NCBI RefSeq assembly: GCF_900105755.1
Contig: NZ_FNTQ01000001.1
Location: 3,224,001 to 3,288,000, forward strand
Source of the DNA: Streptomyces sp. Ag109_O5-10
GTDB lineage: Bacteria; Actinomycetota; Actinomycetes; Streptomycetales; Streptomycetaceae
Direction: 5' to 3'
Length of the DNA stretch: 64,000 nt
The position numbers and the translations under genes were made by a program. Each line of letters begins with the position of its first letter. Position 1 is the stretch's first letter. Positions 17,429 through 25,441 of the stretch are shown in pieces. Below the pieces are notes generated by a model. The model saw nothing but the letters and a program-made list of their open reading frames with translations, searched no databases and had not been told where the DNA came from.

Positions 17429-17454
17429 CATGTGGACGACTCATGTGGACGACT
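17429..17454 (+). repeat. 13-bp perfect tandem repeat upstream of the TetR gene
   Basis: CATGTGGACGACT occurs twice head to tail (17429-17441, 17442-17454), ending just before the GGGAGG ribosome site of the TetR-type gene. It lies in the probable untranslated leader and could be an operator pair for autoregulation or a chance duplication. Confidence 0.6.
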
Positions 17455-17466
17455 TTGGGAGGCGGC

Positions 17467-18111
17467 GTGACAGCCATCGAGCAGACAGAGGCAGCACGCC
17501 CGCGGGGCACGCGCCTGCCGCGCCGTGCCCGACGGAACCAGCTGCTGGGCGCCGCCCAGGAGGTGTTCGTCGCGCAGGGGTACCACGCGGCCGCGATGGA
17601 CGACATCGCCGAACGCGCCGGCGTCAGCAAGCCGGTGCTCTACCAGCACTTCCCGGGCAAGCTCGACCTCTACCTGGCCCTGCTGGACCAGCACTGCGAG
17701 GCGCTGATCCAGGCGGTGCGCAGCGCGCTCGCGTCGACGACCGACAACAAGCAGCGGGTCCGGGCGACCATGGACGCCTATTTCGCGTACGTCGAGGACG
17801 ACGGCGGGGCCTTCCGCCTGGTCTTCGAGTCCGACCTGACGAACGAGCCCGCGGTGCGCGAGCGCGTGGACAAGGTCACCAACGAGTGCGCCGAGGCGAT
17901 CTGCGAGGTCATCGCGGAGGACACCGGTCTGCCGCGTGCCGAGTCGATGCTGCTGGCCTCCGGCCTCGGCGGTCTCGCCCAGGTGGTGGCCCGTTCCTGG
18001 CTGCACAGCGACCGCTCCGTCTCGCGCGACCAGGCGGTCCAGCTGCTGACCTCGCTGGCCTGGCGGGGCATCGCGGGATTCCCGTTGCACGGCATCGACG
18101 CGCACCACTGA
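17467..18111 (+). CDS. TetR/AcrR family transcriptional regulator
   Basis: 214 residues. A basic tail (RGTRLPRRARRNQLL) precedes a classical TetR helix-turn-helix at about 20-66 (FVAQGYHAAAMDDIAERAGVSKPVLYQHFPGKLDLY). The all-helical C-terminal part should bind a ligand and dimerise. The GTG start at 17467 has a strong GGGAGG site; a much longer open frame starts inside the preceding gene and was rejected. A perfect 13-bp tandem repeat lies directly upstream. TetR repressors often control a neighbouring gene. Here the neighbours are the small acidic protein, DUF3107 and a membrane protein, so the target is unclear. Confidence 0.92.
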   Translation: MTAIEQTEAARPRGTRLPRRARRNQLLGAAQEVFVAQGYHAAAMDDIAERAGVSKPVLYQHFPGKLDLYLALLDQHCEALIQAVRSALASTTDNKQRVRATMDAYFAYVEDDGGAFRLVFESDLTNEPAVRERVDKVTNECAEAICEVIAEDTGLPRAESMLLASGLGGLAQVVARSWLHSDRSVSRDQAVQLLTSLAWRGIAGFPLHGIDAHH

Positions 18112-18112
18112 C

Positions 18113-18155
18113 ACCGGCACCGGCTCTGGCACTGGCACCGGCTCTGGCACCGCCA
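18113..18155 (+). repeat. Short imperfect tandem repeat downstream of the TetR gene
   Basis: The sequence GGCACCGGCTCTGGCA recurs with an 18-bp period directly after the TetR stop. It is non-coding and GC-rich, with no hairpin of note. Confidence 0.5.
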
Positions 18156-18312
18156 CTCACCCGCCGCCGACAGCACTGCCGGAGGGAATTCCCGTTCGCT
18201 GTTCGCTCCTGGCGTGCACGTGCGCAGCGTGTACGTCCCCTCACCGGGCTAATGTGTGCTGCGTACGGCGCGGAAGGTCGCGCACTTCACTGACCGTCGG
18301 AGGGACATAGCC

Positions 18313-18540
18313 GTGGAGGTCAAGATCGGCGTGCAGCACGCGCCCCGCGAGATCGTTCTGGAGAGCGGTCTGAACGCCGAGGAGGTCGAGCGCATCGTCG
18401 CCGACGCGCTGGCCGGCAAGTCACAGGTGCTGTCCCTGGAGGACGAGCGCGGCCGCAAGGTCCTGATTCCGACGGACCGCCTGGCGTACATCGAGCTCGG
18501 CGAGCCGACGGTGCGCAAGGTCGGCTTCAGCGCGGTCTGA
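18313..18540 (+). CDS. DUF3107 family protein
   Basis: A 75-residue cytosolic protein of the actinobacterial DUF3107 family: MEVKIGVQHAPREIVLESGLNAEEVERIVADAL... ending TVRKVGFSAV. The family is short, almost universal in high-GC Gram-positives, and has no assigned activity. The GTG start at 18313 has a GGAGGG ribosome site; codons upstream in the same frame are not conserved in character. It is followed by a textbook terminator. Part of the conserved region next to the RNA helicase gene. Confidence 0.9.
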   Translation: MEVKIGVQHAPREIVLESGLNAEEVERIVADALAGKSQVLSLEDERGRKVLIPTDRLAYIELGEPTVRKVGFSAV

Positions 18541-18550
18541 CCACAGCAGC

Positions 18551-18592
18551 ACGGAGGGGCCGGGCGGACGTGTGTCCGCCCGGCCCCTCCGT
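18551..18592 (+). terminator. Strong terminator after the DUF3107 gene
   Basis: A perfect 19-bp stem (18551-18569 with 18574-18592) closed by a GTGT tetraloop starts 10 bp after the DUF3107 stop. It is one of the strongest hairpins in the window. Confidence 0.88.
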
Positions 18593-18711
18593 CGTGTCCG
18601 GTTCCCACATGTGGCGCACAAGTCGTCCACAGAGGAGGATTGGATTCCGCAGGTCACGGGTAAGACGGGCTACGACCGCGAAGCACCGGCCGGCCGTGGG
18701 AGGGACCCCTC

Positions 18712-18987
18712 GTGATGCTCCTGGAAGTCCTCGGATCCGCCCTGCTCGGCCTGGCCCTGTCGTGGGCCGCGACCAGCCGGCTGTCCCACCGGCTCCCGGC
18801 CCGTCCGCTGGTGTTCTCCACCGGCGTCGCGGGAGCCCTCTTCGGCGACTTCGTCACGCACAGCGCGCTCGGCCCCGGCGCGGTCCTGGTCACTCTTCTG
18901 GGCGCGGCGATCGTCTCGGCGGCGTCCCTGTCACTGCTGCTCCGCCCGGCGGGCCGCCACCTGCGCCGACGATCGATCCCGGCGTAG
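18712..18987 (+). CDS. Small integral membrane protein
   Basis: 91 residues with two or three hydrophobic helices (LEVLGSALLGLALSWAA; GVAGALFGDFV; AVLVTLLGAAIVSAASLSLLL) and a basic C-terminal tail (GRHLRRRS). The start is GTG 18712 or ATG 18715, behind GGGAGGG. No family is recognised; similar short proteins are common near this locus in streptomycetes. It is convergent with the ferritin-like gene. Confidence 0.7.
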   Translation: MMLLEVLGSALLGLALSWAATSRLSHRLPARPLVFSTGVAGALFGDFVTHSALGPGAVLVTLLGAAIVSAASLSLLLRPAGRHLRRRSIPA

Positions 18988-19074
18988 CGCCCCGAGGGGC
19001 CGCGGCGGAACCGCGCGGCCGGCCACCACCACACCCGCGGCCGCGCGACTCCCCGCAGCACCTCCCACAGGGCG

Positions 19075-19812
19075 TCAGGCCGCCAGCCCCAGCGCAGCCA
19101 TCCGCTTCGTGTGCGCCTCGGTGATCCGCGAGAACATCCGCCCCACCTCGGCGAGGTCGAACCCGTCGGCCACTCCCCCGACCAGCATGGTCGACAGCGC
19201 GTCCCGGTCGGCGACCACCCGCTGGGACTGCGACAGCGCCTCGCCCATCAACCGCCGCGCCCACAGGGCCAGTCGGCCCCCGACACGCGGGTCGGCGTCG
19301 ATCGCCGCGCGCACCTTCTCCACCGCGAACCCGGCGTGCCCGGTGTCGTCGAGGACGGCCAGCACCAGTTCGCGGGTGTCCGAGTCGAGGCGGGCCGCGA
19401 CCTCCCGGTAGAAGTCACTGGCGATCGAGTCGCCCACGTACGCCTTGACCAGGCCCTCCAGCCAGTCGGACGGCGCCGTCTGGCGGTGGAAGCCGTCGAG
19501 GGCCGCGACGAACGGCTCCATCGCCTGCGTGGCGTCCTCGCCGATCTCCGTCAGCCGGTTGCGCAACCGCTCGAAGTGGTGGAACTCGGCCGACGCCATC
19601 TTCGCCAGCTCGGCCTTGTCCACCAGCGAGGGCGCCAGCTTGGCGTCCTCCGCGAGCCGCTCGAACGCCGCGAGCTCGCCGTACGCGAGGGCACCGAGGA
19701 GGTCCACGACCGCGGCACGGTAGTGCGGGTCGGCGGCCGCCCGCGCCCAGTCCTGGGCGGCGACACCGGTCGGTTCGGCGGAGGCGGTCTCAGGCTTGTC
19801 AGAGCTCGTCAT
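19075..19812 (-). CDS. Ferritin-like fold protein (MiaE_2 type)
   Basis: A 245-residue all-helical protein of the group annotated as tRNA-(ms2io6A)-hydroxylase-like, ferritin-fold proteins in actinobacteria. Candidate di-iron ligands stand in helices: GELAAFERL, EFHHFERL (ExxH), SIASDFYREVA and DDTGHAGFAVE. In Salmonella MiaE hydroxylates a modified tRNA base; whether the actinobacterial proteins do so is unproven. The ATG at 19812 is preceded by TATTGT seven bases upstream and has no ribosome site, so the mRNA may be leaderless; a frame extending upstream was dropped. It is divergent to the RNA helicase gene. Confidence 0.8.
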   Translation of the reverse strand: MTSSDKPETASAEPTGVAAQDWARAAADPHYRAAVVDLLGALAYGELAAFERLAEDAKLAPSLVDKAELAKMASAEFHHFERLRNRLTEIGEDATQAMEPFVAALDGFHRQTAPSDWLEGLVKAYVGDSIASDFYREVAARLDSDTRELVLAVLDDTGHAGFAVEKVRAAIDADPRVGGRLALWARRLMGEALSQSQRVVADRDALSTMLVGGVADGFDLAEVGRMFSRITEAHTKRMAALGLAA

Positions 19813-20288
19813 GAAGCGCACAATAGCCCGCCCACGACCCCCGGGAAGTGCTGGGGAAGCTCCGGTCCGGCCCCGGAGAGTCTCAGGGGTACCCCGAGAA
19901 GTCCCGCAGAAGCCCCTGGTCAACCACTGTGACTACCACGACGTGACCGAATCGGCCATCGCATGTGCACGATTCCGGGGTATGGTGGTAATGCGCCTGC
20001 TGGTACGCCGTCGATTCTGGACGTACCTCGACAGGCCGCACGTATGAGGATGCCCGGTCGGTGGCCCGATCGGCTCCGACCCGACAGCCCTCCCGGTTCG
20101 TACGGCACTGTGCGTACGACGACCGGAGGGACACACCCTCAGCGGTACGAGCGCTAGAGCGTCGGTAGAGGTCCCGTGCACTACGGCGTGCCCCACGGCC
20201 CGCCCGTAAGGCAGCCGACGTCCCCGGCACGGTCCGTCAAAGACCCCCGCGCTCGCCTCGCGCCGCGACACACAGAAGAGGCAGCACC
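19813..20288 (+). other. 476-bp region upstream of the RNA helicase: long leader, no gene
   Basis: The region lies between the divergent ferritin-like gene and the helicase. A possible -10 TATGGT is at 19981-19986 without a good -35, which would give a leader of almost 300 nt. A small stem GAGGG-ACACA-CCCTC lies at 20126-20140. Short open frames inside have no ribosome site or recognisable product. Long leaders are common for RNA helicase genes that control their own mRNA. Confidence 0.5.
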
Positions 20289-23015
20289 CTGACTACGACG
20301 TTTCGTGAACTCGGAATCCTTCCCGAGACCGCCGAGGCCCTGGAAGCCGTCGGCATCATCAACCCCTTCCCCATCCAGGAGATGACGCTCCCGGTCGCCC
20401 TGTCCGGCTCCGACGTCATCGGCCAGGCCAAGACCGGCACCGGCAAGACCCTCGGTTTCGGTCTGCCGCTCCTGGAGCGCGTCACCGTCCCCGCCGACGT
20501 GGAGGCCGGCCGCGCCGCCCCCGAGGCCCTCACCAACGCGCCGCAGGCGCTCGTCGTCGTCCCCACGCGCGAGCTCTGCACCCAGGTCACCAACGACCTC
20601 CTGACGGCCGGCAAGGTCCGCAACGTACGCGTTCTCGCCATCTACGGCGGCCGTGCCTACGAGCCGCAGGTCGAGGCCCTCAAGAAGGGCGTCGACGTGG
20701 TCGTCGGCACCCCTGGCCGGCTCCTGGACCTCGCGGGCCAGAAGAAGCTCGACCTCAAGCACATCAAGTCGCTCGTCCTCGACGAGGCCGACGAGATGCT
20801 CGACCTGGGCTTCCTGCCGGACGTCGAGAAGATCATCGACATGCTTCCGGCCAGGCGGCAGACCATGCTGTTCTCGGCGACCATGCCGGGCGCGGTCATC
20901 GGCCTCGCACGCCGGTACATGAGCCAGCCCACCCACATCCGCGCCACCGCGCCGGACGACGAGGGCGCGACCGTCGCGAACATCGCGCAGTTCGTCTACC
21001 GCGCGCACTCCATGGACAAGCCGGAAATGATCGCGCGCATACTGCAGGCCGACGGCCGCGGGCTCGCGATGATCTTCTGCCGCACCAAGCGCACCGCCGC
21101 CGACATCGCCGAGCAGCTGCAGCGCCGCGGCTTCGCCTCCGGGGCCGTCCACGGCGACCTCGGCCAGGGCGCCCGCGAGCAGGCGCTGCGCGCGTTCCGC
21201 AACGGCAAGGTGGACGTCCTGGTCTGCACCGACGTCGCCGCGCGCGGTATCGACGTCGAGGGCGTCACGCACGTCATCAACTACCAGTCCCCCGAGGACG
21301 AGAAGACGTACCTGCACCGGGTCGGCCGCACCGGCCGTGCCGGCGCGTCGGGTACGGCGATCACGTTCGTCGACTGGGACGACATCCCGCGCTGGCAGCT
21401 CATCAACAAGGCGCTGGACCTGAAGTTCCCCGACCCGGTGGAGACGTACTCCACCTCGCCGCACTTCTTCGAGGACCTGAAGATCCCCGCGGGCACCAAG
21501 GGTGTCCTGCCGCGCTCGGAGCGCACCCGCGCCGGGCTCGACGCGGAGGAGGTGGAGGACCTGGGCGAGACCGGAGGCCGCGGAGGCCGCGGTCGCGGTG
21601 ACCGAAACGGCCGGGTCGAGGCGCGTACCGAGGAGCGCGAGCGCCCGGCCCGCACCCCGCGCCGCCGCCGTCGCACCCGCGGCGGTTCGACCCCGGACCA
21701 GGTGTCCGGCACGACGTCCACGGCGCCGGCCGCCGAGGCCGCGTCGCCCGCCTCCGCCGGCGACGCCCTCGCGGCGTCCGAGCCGGCTGCCGCGCGGACC
21801 CCGCGCCGCCGTCGCCGTACCCGCAACGGGGCGTCGCAGGAGCCGGTGGCGGCCGCCGCCCCGGCGACCGTGACGCCGGAGGCCGTCGTCGAGACGGTCG
21901 GGACGGCCGGGTCCGTCGTGGAGCCGGACGCGGCGGAGAAGCCGCGCCGCCGTCGCACCCGCAGGTCCGCGGAGGCCGCTCCGGTGGCCGAGGCGACGAC
22001 GCCTGTGGTGACCGAGGCACCGGTGGCCGAAGAGGCACCGGCCGCCCCCGCGCGCCGTCGCACCCGCAAGACGGCCGAGGCTCCCGAGGCGGCAGCCGTC
22101 GCGGCGGTCGTCGAGGCGATCGAGGCCGTGGCGGAGCCGACGCCGCGCCGCACGCGGAAGACCGCGGTTGCCACCCCGGAGGCCGCGGTGGACACCGCCG
22201 AGGCCGTCGAGGCCAAGCCGCGCCGTCGTGTCCGCAAGGCCGCCGAGCCCGTGGCGGAGGTCGCGCAGGCTCCCGCGGACGCCGTCGAGGCTCCCGTGGC
22301 CCCGGCCCGCCGCCGCACCCGCAAGGCCGCGGAGCCGGCCGAGCCGGTGGCGGCCGCGCCGCAGCCGGCGACCGCCGATGCGGAGGCCGAGGCCGCGCCC
22401 CAGCCGCGCCGGACGCGGAAGGCGGCCGAGGCCGCCGTCGACACCGCCGAAGCCACCGAGGCCAAGCCCCGCCGCACCCGCAAGACGGCAGCCGCCGCCC
22501 CGGAGGCCGCCGAGGAGGCGGAGGCGGCGCCCAAGCCCCGCCGCACCCGCAAGACGGCAGCCGCCGCCGAGGCCGCGGTGGACACCGCCGAGGGCGCGGA
22601 GGCCAAGCCCCGCCGCACCCGCAAGACGGCGACCGCCGCCTCCGCGGAGACGGCCGAGGCGGTCGCCGAGGTGAAGCCCCGTCGGGCCCGGAAGACGGCG
22701 GCCGCCGCCCCGGAGACCGTCGAGGCGGAGGCGGCGCCCAAGGCGCGCCGCACCCGGAAGGCGGCCGAGGCCGCCGTCGACACCGCCGAAGCCACCGAGG
22801 CCAAGCCCCGCCGCACCCGCAAGACGGCAGCCGCCGCCTCTGCGGAGATCCCGGCGCAGGCCACCGAGGAGCCGGAGGCCAAGCCGAGGCGCCGCACCAC
22901 CCGCAAGGCGGCCGAGTCCGCCGAGACCGCCGGATCCGCCGAGGCGGCCGACGCGGAGGCGAAGCCGAGGACCCGCCGGCCCCGGAAGACGGCCGCCGCG
23001 GCCCCGGAGGCCTGA
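20289..23015 (+). CDS. DEAD-box ATP-dependent RNA helicase with long basic repeat tail
   Basis: 908 residues. The helicase core (1-400) has the Q-motif region FRELG...INPFPIQ, Walker A AKTGTGKT (Lys53), PTREL, TPGRLLDL, DEAD at 165-168, SAT, ARGIDVE and HRVGRTGRAG (from His343). The remaining 500 residues are disordered, rich in Ala, Glu and basic blocks of the type KPRRTRK repeated many times, suited to RNA binding. The first ATG (20382) would cut into the Q motif. The frame instead opens at CTG 20289, 7 nt after GAAGAGG, giving the conserved TTTFRELGILPETAEAL. It probably remodels structured RNA or ribosome intermediates, for instance in cold. Confidence 0.93.
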   Translation: MTTTFRELGILPETAEALEAVGIINPFPIQEMTLPVALSGSDVIGQAKTGTGKTLGFGLPLLERVTVPADVEAGRAAPEALTNAPQALVVVPTRELCTQVTNDLLTAGKVRNVRVLAIYGGRAYEPQVEALKKGVDVVVGTPGRLLDLAGQKKLDLKHIKSLVLDEADEMLDLGFLPDVEKIIDMLPARRQTMLFSATMPGAVIGLARRYMSQPTHIRATAPDDEGATVANIAQFVYRAHSMDKPEMIARILQADGRGLAMIFCRTKRTAADIAEQLQRRGFASGAVHGDLGQGAREQALRAFRNGKVDVLVCTDVAARGIDVEGVTHVINYQSPEDEKTYLHRVGRTGRAGASGTAITFVDWDDIPRWQLINKALDLKFPDPVETYSTSPHFFEDLKIPAGTKGVLPRSERTRAGLDAEEVEDLGETGGRGGRGRGDRNGRVEARTEERERPARTPRRRRRTRGGSTPDQVSGTTSTAPAAEAASPASAGDALAASEPAAARTPRRRRRTRNGASQEPVAAAAPATVTPEAVVETVGTAGSVVEPDAAEKPRRRRTRRSAEAAPVAEATTPVVTEAPVAEEAPAAPARRRTRKTAEAPEAAAVAAVVEAIEAVAEPTPRRTRKTAVATPEAAVDTAEAVEAKPRRRVRKAAEPVAEVAQAPADAVEAPVAPARRRTRKAAEPAEPVAAAPQPATADAEAEAAPQPRRTRKAAEAAVDTAEATEAKPRRTRKTAAAAPEAAEEAEAAPKPRRTRKTAAAAEAAVDTAEGAEAKPRRTRKTATAASAETAEAVAEVKPRRARKTAAAAPETVEAEAAPKARRTRKAAEAAVDTAEATEAKPRRTRKTAAAASAEIPAQATEEPEAKPRRRTTRKAAESAETAGSAEAADAEAKPRTRRPRKTAAAAPEA
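22416..22499 (+). repeat. 84-bp exact direct repeat, copy 1 (helicase tail)
   Basis: Identical to 22755-22838, offset 339 bp (113 codons, in frame). It codes for a segment of the Ala/Glu/KPRRTRK tail. Together with many shorter partial copies between 22050 and 22960 it shows recent in-frame expansion. Confidence 0.9.
22755..22838 (+). repeat. 84-bp exact direct repeat, copy 2 (helicase tail)
   Basis: Second copy of 22416-22499, in frame. Recombination between the copies would remove exactly 113 codons and keep the frame. Confidence 0.9.
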
Positions 23016-23027
23016 GCACACGCCTGA

Positions 23028-23064
23028 CGACGGCCCGGACCACCCCGTGTGGTCCGGGCCGTCG
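23028..23064 (+). terminator. Terminator of the RNA helicase gene
   Basis: A 16-bp perfect stem (23028-23043 with 23049-23064) with a 5-base loop begins 13 bp after the helicase stop. Confidence 0.85.
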
Positions 23065-23142
23065 GCGTCTGCGCGGTGCCCGGTGCCGGGGTTCACCCAC
23101 CGGCCCCCGGTCGGTCACCCCGCTCCGGATACCCTCTCCCCC

Positions 23143-24060
23143 ATGAGCAGGCCTCGCACCTTCGTCCCGCCCGCCGGTGCCCGTGCGTATGCGCTCGCCA
23201 CCGACCGGGGCGAGTTCGCCGTCGTCGACGCGCCCGTGGCCGCCGGGGCCGAGCCCAGGGGGGTCGCGCTGTTGCTGCCCGGGTTCACCGGCAGCAAGGA
23301 GGACTTCAACCGGCTGCACGAGGCACTGGGCCGGCGCGGGTACCGGACGGTCGCCGTGGACGGGCGCGGCCAGTTCGAGTCGGACGGACCGGCGCACGAC
23401 GAATCGGCGTATGCCCAGGAGGAGCTGGCGCGGGACGTGCTCGCGCAGGCGGCGGCGGTCGGCGCGGGCCGGCCGGTGCATCTGCTGGGGCACTCCCTCG
23501 GCGGCCAGATCGCCCGCGCCGCCGTGCTCCTCGACCGCACGCCGTTCCGTTCGCTGACCCTGATGGCCTCGGGTCCGGCGCAGATCTCCTCCTCCCAGCA
23601 GCAGCGGGTGAAGCTGCTGCGGGACGCGCTCGCCGTGATGTCGATGGCCGAGGTGTGGGAGGCCATGCAGGCTCTGGAGGCACCGGAGGAGCTGGGGGAG
23701 CCGGACGGGCCGGAGGAGGGCCCGGAGGACGGCGAGGATCTGCGACGCCGCTGGCTGGGCAACAAGCCGGCCCAGCTCCTCGCGACCGGCCGCCAGTTGT
23801 GCACCGAGCCGGACCGCGTCGCGGAACTGGCCGCCCTGCCGCTGCCCTTCCATGTCCTGTCGGGCGCCCGGGACGACACCTGGCCGGTATCGCTGCTGGA
23901 CGACATGGCACTGCGGCTGCGGGCGCGCCGTACGGTGATCGCGGGGGCGGAGCACTCGCCCAACACCGATCGCCCCGCCGCCACCGCCGAGGCGATCGCC
24001 GACTTCTGGGACGGAACCACCGGCCCCGCAGACCGGGACCGCGGCTGGTACGGCGGCTAG
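23143..24060 (+). CDS. Alpha/beta hydrolase
   Basis: A 305-residue cytosolic alpha/beta hydrolase: LLPGFTGSKED near the N terminus (oxyanion), GHSLGG with the nucleophile Ser, GARDDTWP with the acid and GAEHSPN with His. A cap with an acidic insert (EELGEPDGPEEGPEDGED) lies in the middle. There is no Shine-Dalgarno before the ATG; a TACCCT seven bases upstream would fit a leaderless transcript. It is convergent with, and nearly touches, the NYN-domain gene. Substrate unknown. Confidence 0.86.
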   Translation: MSRPRTFVPPAGARAYALATDRGEFAVVDAPVAAGAEPRGVALLLPGFTGSKEDFNRLHEALGRRGYRTVAVDGRGQFESDGPAHDESAYAQEELARDVLAQAAAVGAGRPVHLLGHSLGGQIARAAVLLDRTPFRSLTLMASGPAQISSSQQQRVKLLRDALAVMSMAEVWEAMQALEAPEELGEPDGPEEGPEDGEDLRRRWLGNKPAQLLATGRQLCTEPDRVAELAALPLPFHVLSGARDDTWPVSLLDDMALRLRARRTVIAGAEHSPNTDRPAATAEAIADFWDGTTGPADRDRGWYGG

Positions 24061-24087
24061 TACGGCAGCTGGTACGGCGGCTAGTAC
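24044..24087. repeat. 20-bp exact direct repeat (24-bp period) spanning two convergent stop codons
   Basis: 24044-24063 is repeated exactly at 24068-24087. The first copy holds the TAG of the + strand hydrolase (24058-24060); the second holds the minus-strand TAG of the NYN gene (24081-24083). A 24-bp tandem duplication at the junction explains the pattern. Confidence 0.85.
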
Positions 24088-24974
24088 TGCGTCTGGAGGT
24101 GCTCCCAGAAGCCGTCCCGCAGGGCGCGGCGCAGGTCGGCCTGGCCGCGCAGGGAGTACTGGAGCATCCCCTCGGCCTCGACGAGGAGGTCCTGGTCGAC
24201 GGGGCCCGGCAGGTAGGGGTGGCCGGGCAGCAGTTCGACGAGCGCCTCGCGGCCGCGCGAGGAGAGCCACTTCGCCGCGATCTGCGCGCCGATGAAACGG
24301 ACGTCCTCGCGGGTGGGTCTGGTGGCGCCGGCCTCGTAGCCGGGGGCGGCGCGTCTGGAGACGTACGGCTTGAAGAACTCGAGGTCGAGGGTGCGCTGGC
24401 TGTCGACCTCCCAGAGCAGCGGCTCGGCCTGGTTGCGGCCCTCGGGGGCCTCGATGCCCCACAGGTGGACCCGGGCGCCGTAGCCCTGGGCGGCCTCGAC
24501 CGCCGAGACCAGGTCCTCGTCGCCGCCGAGCAGGGCCGCGTCGCTGATGGCTCGGTGCCGGGCGAGTGACTCCAGGTCCGTACGGATCAGGGAGTCGACG
24601 CCCTTCTGCTGGTTGTTGGCGTTGAGGTTGCCGAGGCGGACCTTGACGTCGGGGAGTTCGGCGATGGCCTGCTGCTCGGCGGTGTGGATGCGGCGGCGGG
24701 CGCCGTCGTACCAGTAGACGCGCAGCAGCCTGCTGTCGGCGAAGATCTGGCGTGCCTTGTCGATGAGGGCATCGATCAGCCCTTCCGCGTCGAGGTCGAA
24801 GGCACGCCGGTCCTCCGTCCCGGCGACGAGCCGGCCCGTGGCCGCGTAGAGGTAGCCCGCGTCCACGAAGATGGCGTGCGTCGAGGGCGTCTTGGCCACT
24901 TCGGCGAGCATGCGGGTGAGCAGCTCGTTCGTGCGGTCGATACGAGCCTGGAGGGCGTCGAGGTCGTCGTTCAT
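24081..24974 (-). CDS. NYN-domain protein (putative PIN-like ribonuclease)
   Basis: 297 residues. A short coiled start (LDALQARIDRTNELLTRMLAEV) precedes an NYN domain with acidic residues in FVDAGYLYAATG, GVDSLIRTDL and ALLGGDEDLVSAVEAA, the positions that bind metal in PIN/FLAP-like nucleases. The C-terminal 90 residues (TREDVRFIGAQIAAKWLSSRGREAL...) look like a conserved helical accessory domain. Such proteins are thought to process RNA. The start is ATG 24974, with an alternative ATG three codons upstream (24983). The close placement near the RNA helicase is suggestive only. Confidence 0.85.
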   Translation of the reverse strand: MNDDLDALQARIDRTNELLTRMLAEVAKTPSTHAIFVDAGYLYAATGRLVAGTEDRRAFDLDAEGLIDALIDKARQIFADSRLLRVYWYDGARRRIHTAEQQAIAELPDVKVRLGNLNANNQQKGVDSLIRTDLESLARHRAISDAALLGGDEDLVSAVEAAQGYGARVHLWGIEAPEGRNQAEPLLWEVDSQRTLDLEFFKPYVSRRAAPGYEAGATRPTREDVRFIGAQIAAKWLSSRGREALVELLPGHPYLPGPVDQDLLVEAEGMLQYSLRGQADLRRALRDGFWEHLQTQY

Positions 24975-25144
24975 CGCCTCCATTGTCCCGGCGGTCACGC
25001 TGCGAACACAACCGGTCCCGGTCAGTCTCGCGCGAACTCTTACCGGTCGGTAATTAGACGTTCGAAAAATTTCTTTAGCGTAGGGAATGTTTGTAACACG
25101 CAAGCCGTTGACTGCTACGGAAGAGGACGACGAAGGGAGAGGCC
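24975..25144. other. Divergent promoter region with an AT-rich core
   Basis: Between the NYN gene and the 50-residue peptide there is a strikingly AT-rich stretch for this genome (about 25050-25105, including GTTCGAAAAATTTC and GTTTGTAACACG). It probably holds the promoter of the small gene, but no -35/-10 pair is convincing. Confidence 0.4.
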
Positions 25145-25297
25145 ATGCGCTTCGAAATCATGCGACTCGACGAGGTCGACGGCACCACCGTGGACAGCAC
25201 CGTCGTGGACGCCGCCTCCGTCAGCGGGATCGTTCAGCAGGCCGCCGCCGTGGGGCAGCGTCTGTGGATCCGACCGGCCGAGACCCAGGCTTCGTAA
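25145..25297 (+). CDS. 50-residue peptide of unknown function
   Basis: A 50-codon ORF with a strong ribosome site (AAGGGAGAGG) before ATG 25145. The product starts MRFEIMRLDEVDG, continues with TTVDSTVVDAASVSGIVQQAAA and ends RLWIRPAETQAS. It has no signal peptide, no cysteines and no membrane segment. The acidic-then-aliphatic pattern and strong hairpin after it (25377-25414) support a genuine gene. It could be a small regulatory protein, or a precursor of a modified peptide, but no modifying enzyme lies nearby. I do not recognise a named family. Confidence 0.72.
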   Translation: MRFEIMRLDEVDGTTVDSTVVDAASVSGIVQQAAAVGQRLWIRPAETQAS

Positions 25298-25376
25298 CCA
25301 GGTTTTGTAACACGACGACGCGACAACGACAGAAGACGACAACAGCCACACCGACGACGCACCGCACACAGTCTTC

Positions 25377-25414
25377 AGAGCCCCCGTACGGCACTCAGGC
25401 CGTACGGGGGCTCT
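25377..25414. terminator. Bidirectional terminator between the 50-residue peptide and marC
   Basis: A perfect 16-bp stem (25377-25392 with 25399-25414) and a 6-base loop. It stands 80 bp after the small gene and 28 bp after the end of the MarC gene on the opposite strand, so it can serve both. Confidence 0.85.
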
Positions 25415-25441
25415 GCGTTCACCGGCCCCCTACGTCGCGCG

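Noticed and set aside
22050..22960. Repeat block that looks array-like
   Set aside because: It is in frame within the helicase gene, with irregular spacing and no unique spacers or cas genes, so not CRISPR.
23016..23142. Earlier start for the alpha/beta hydrolase at 23047
   Set aside because: That start lies inside the helicase terminator and adds residues unlike the family.
20181..25011. Minus-strand open frames of 971 and 1202 codons
   Set aside because: Both are shadows of the helicase and its neighbours. The repeats in them mirror the KPRRTRK tail; no conserved motif is present.
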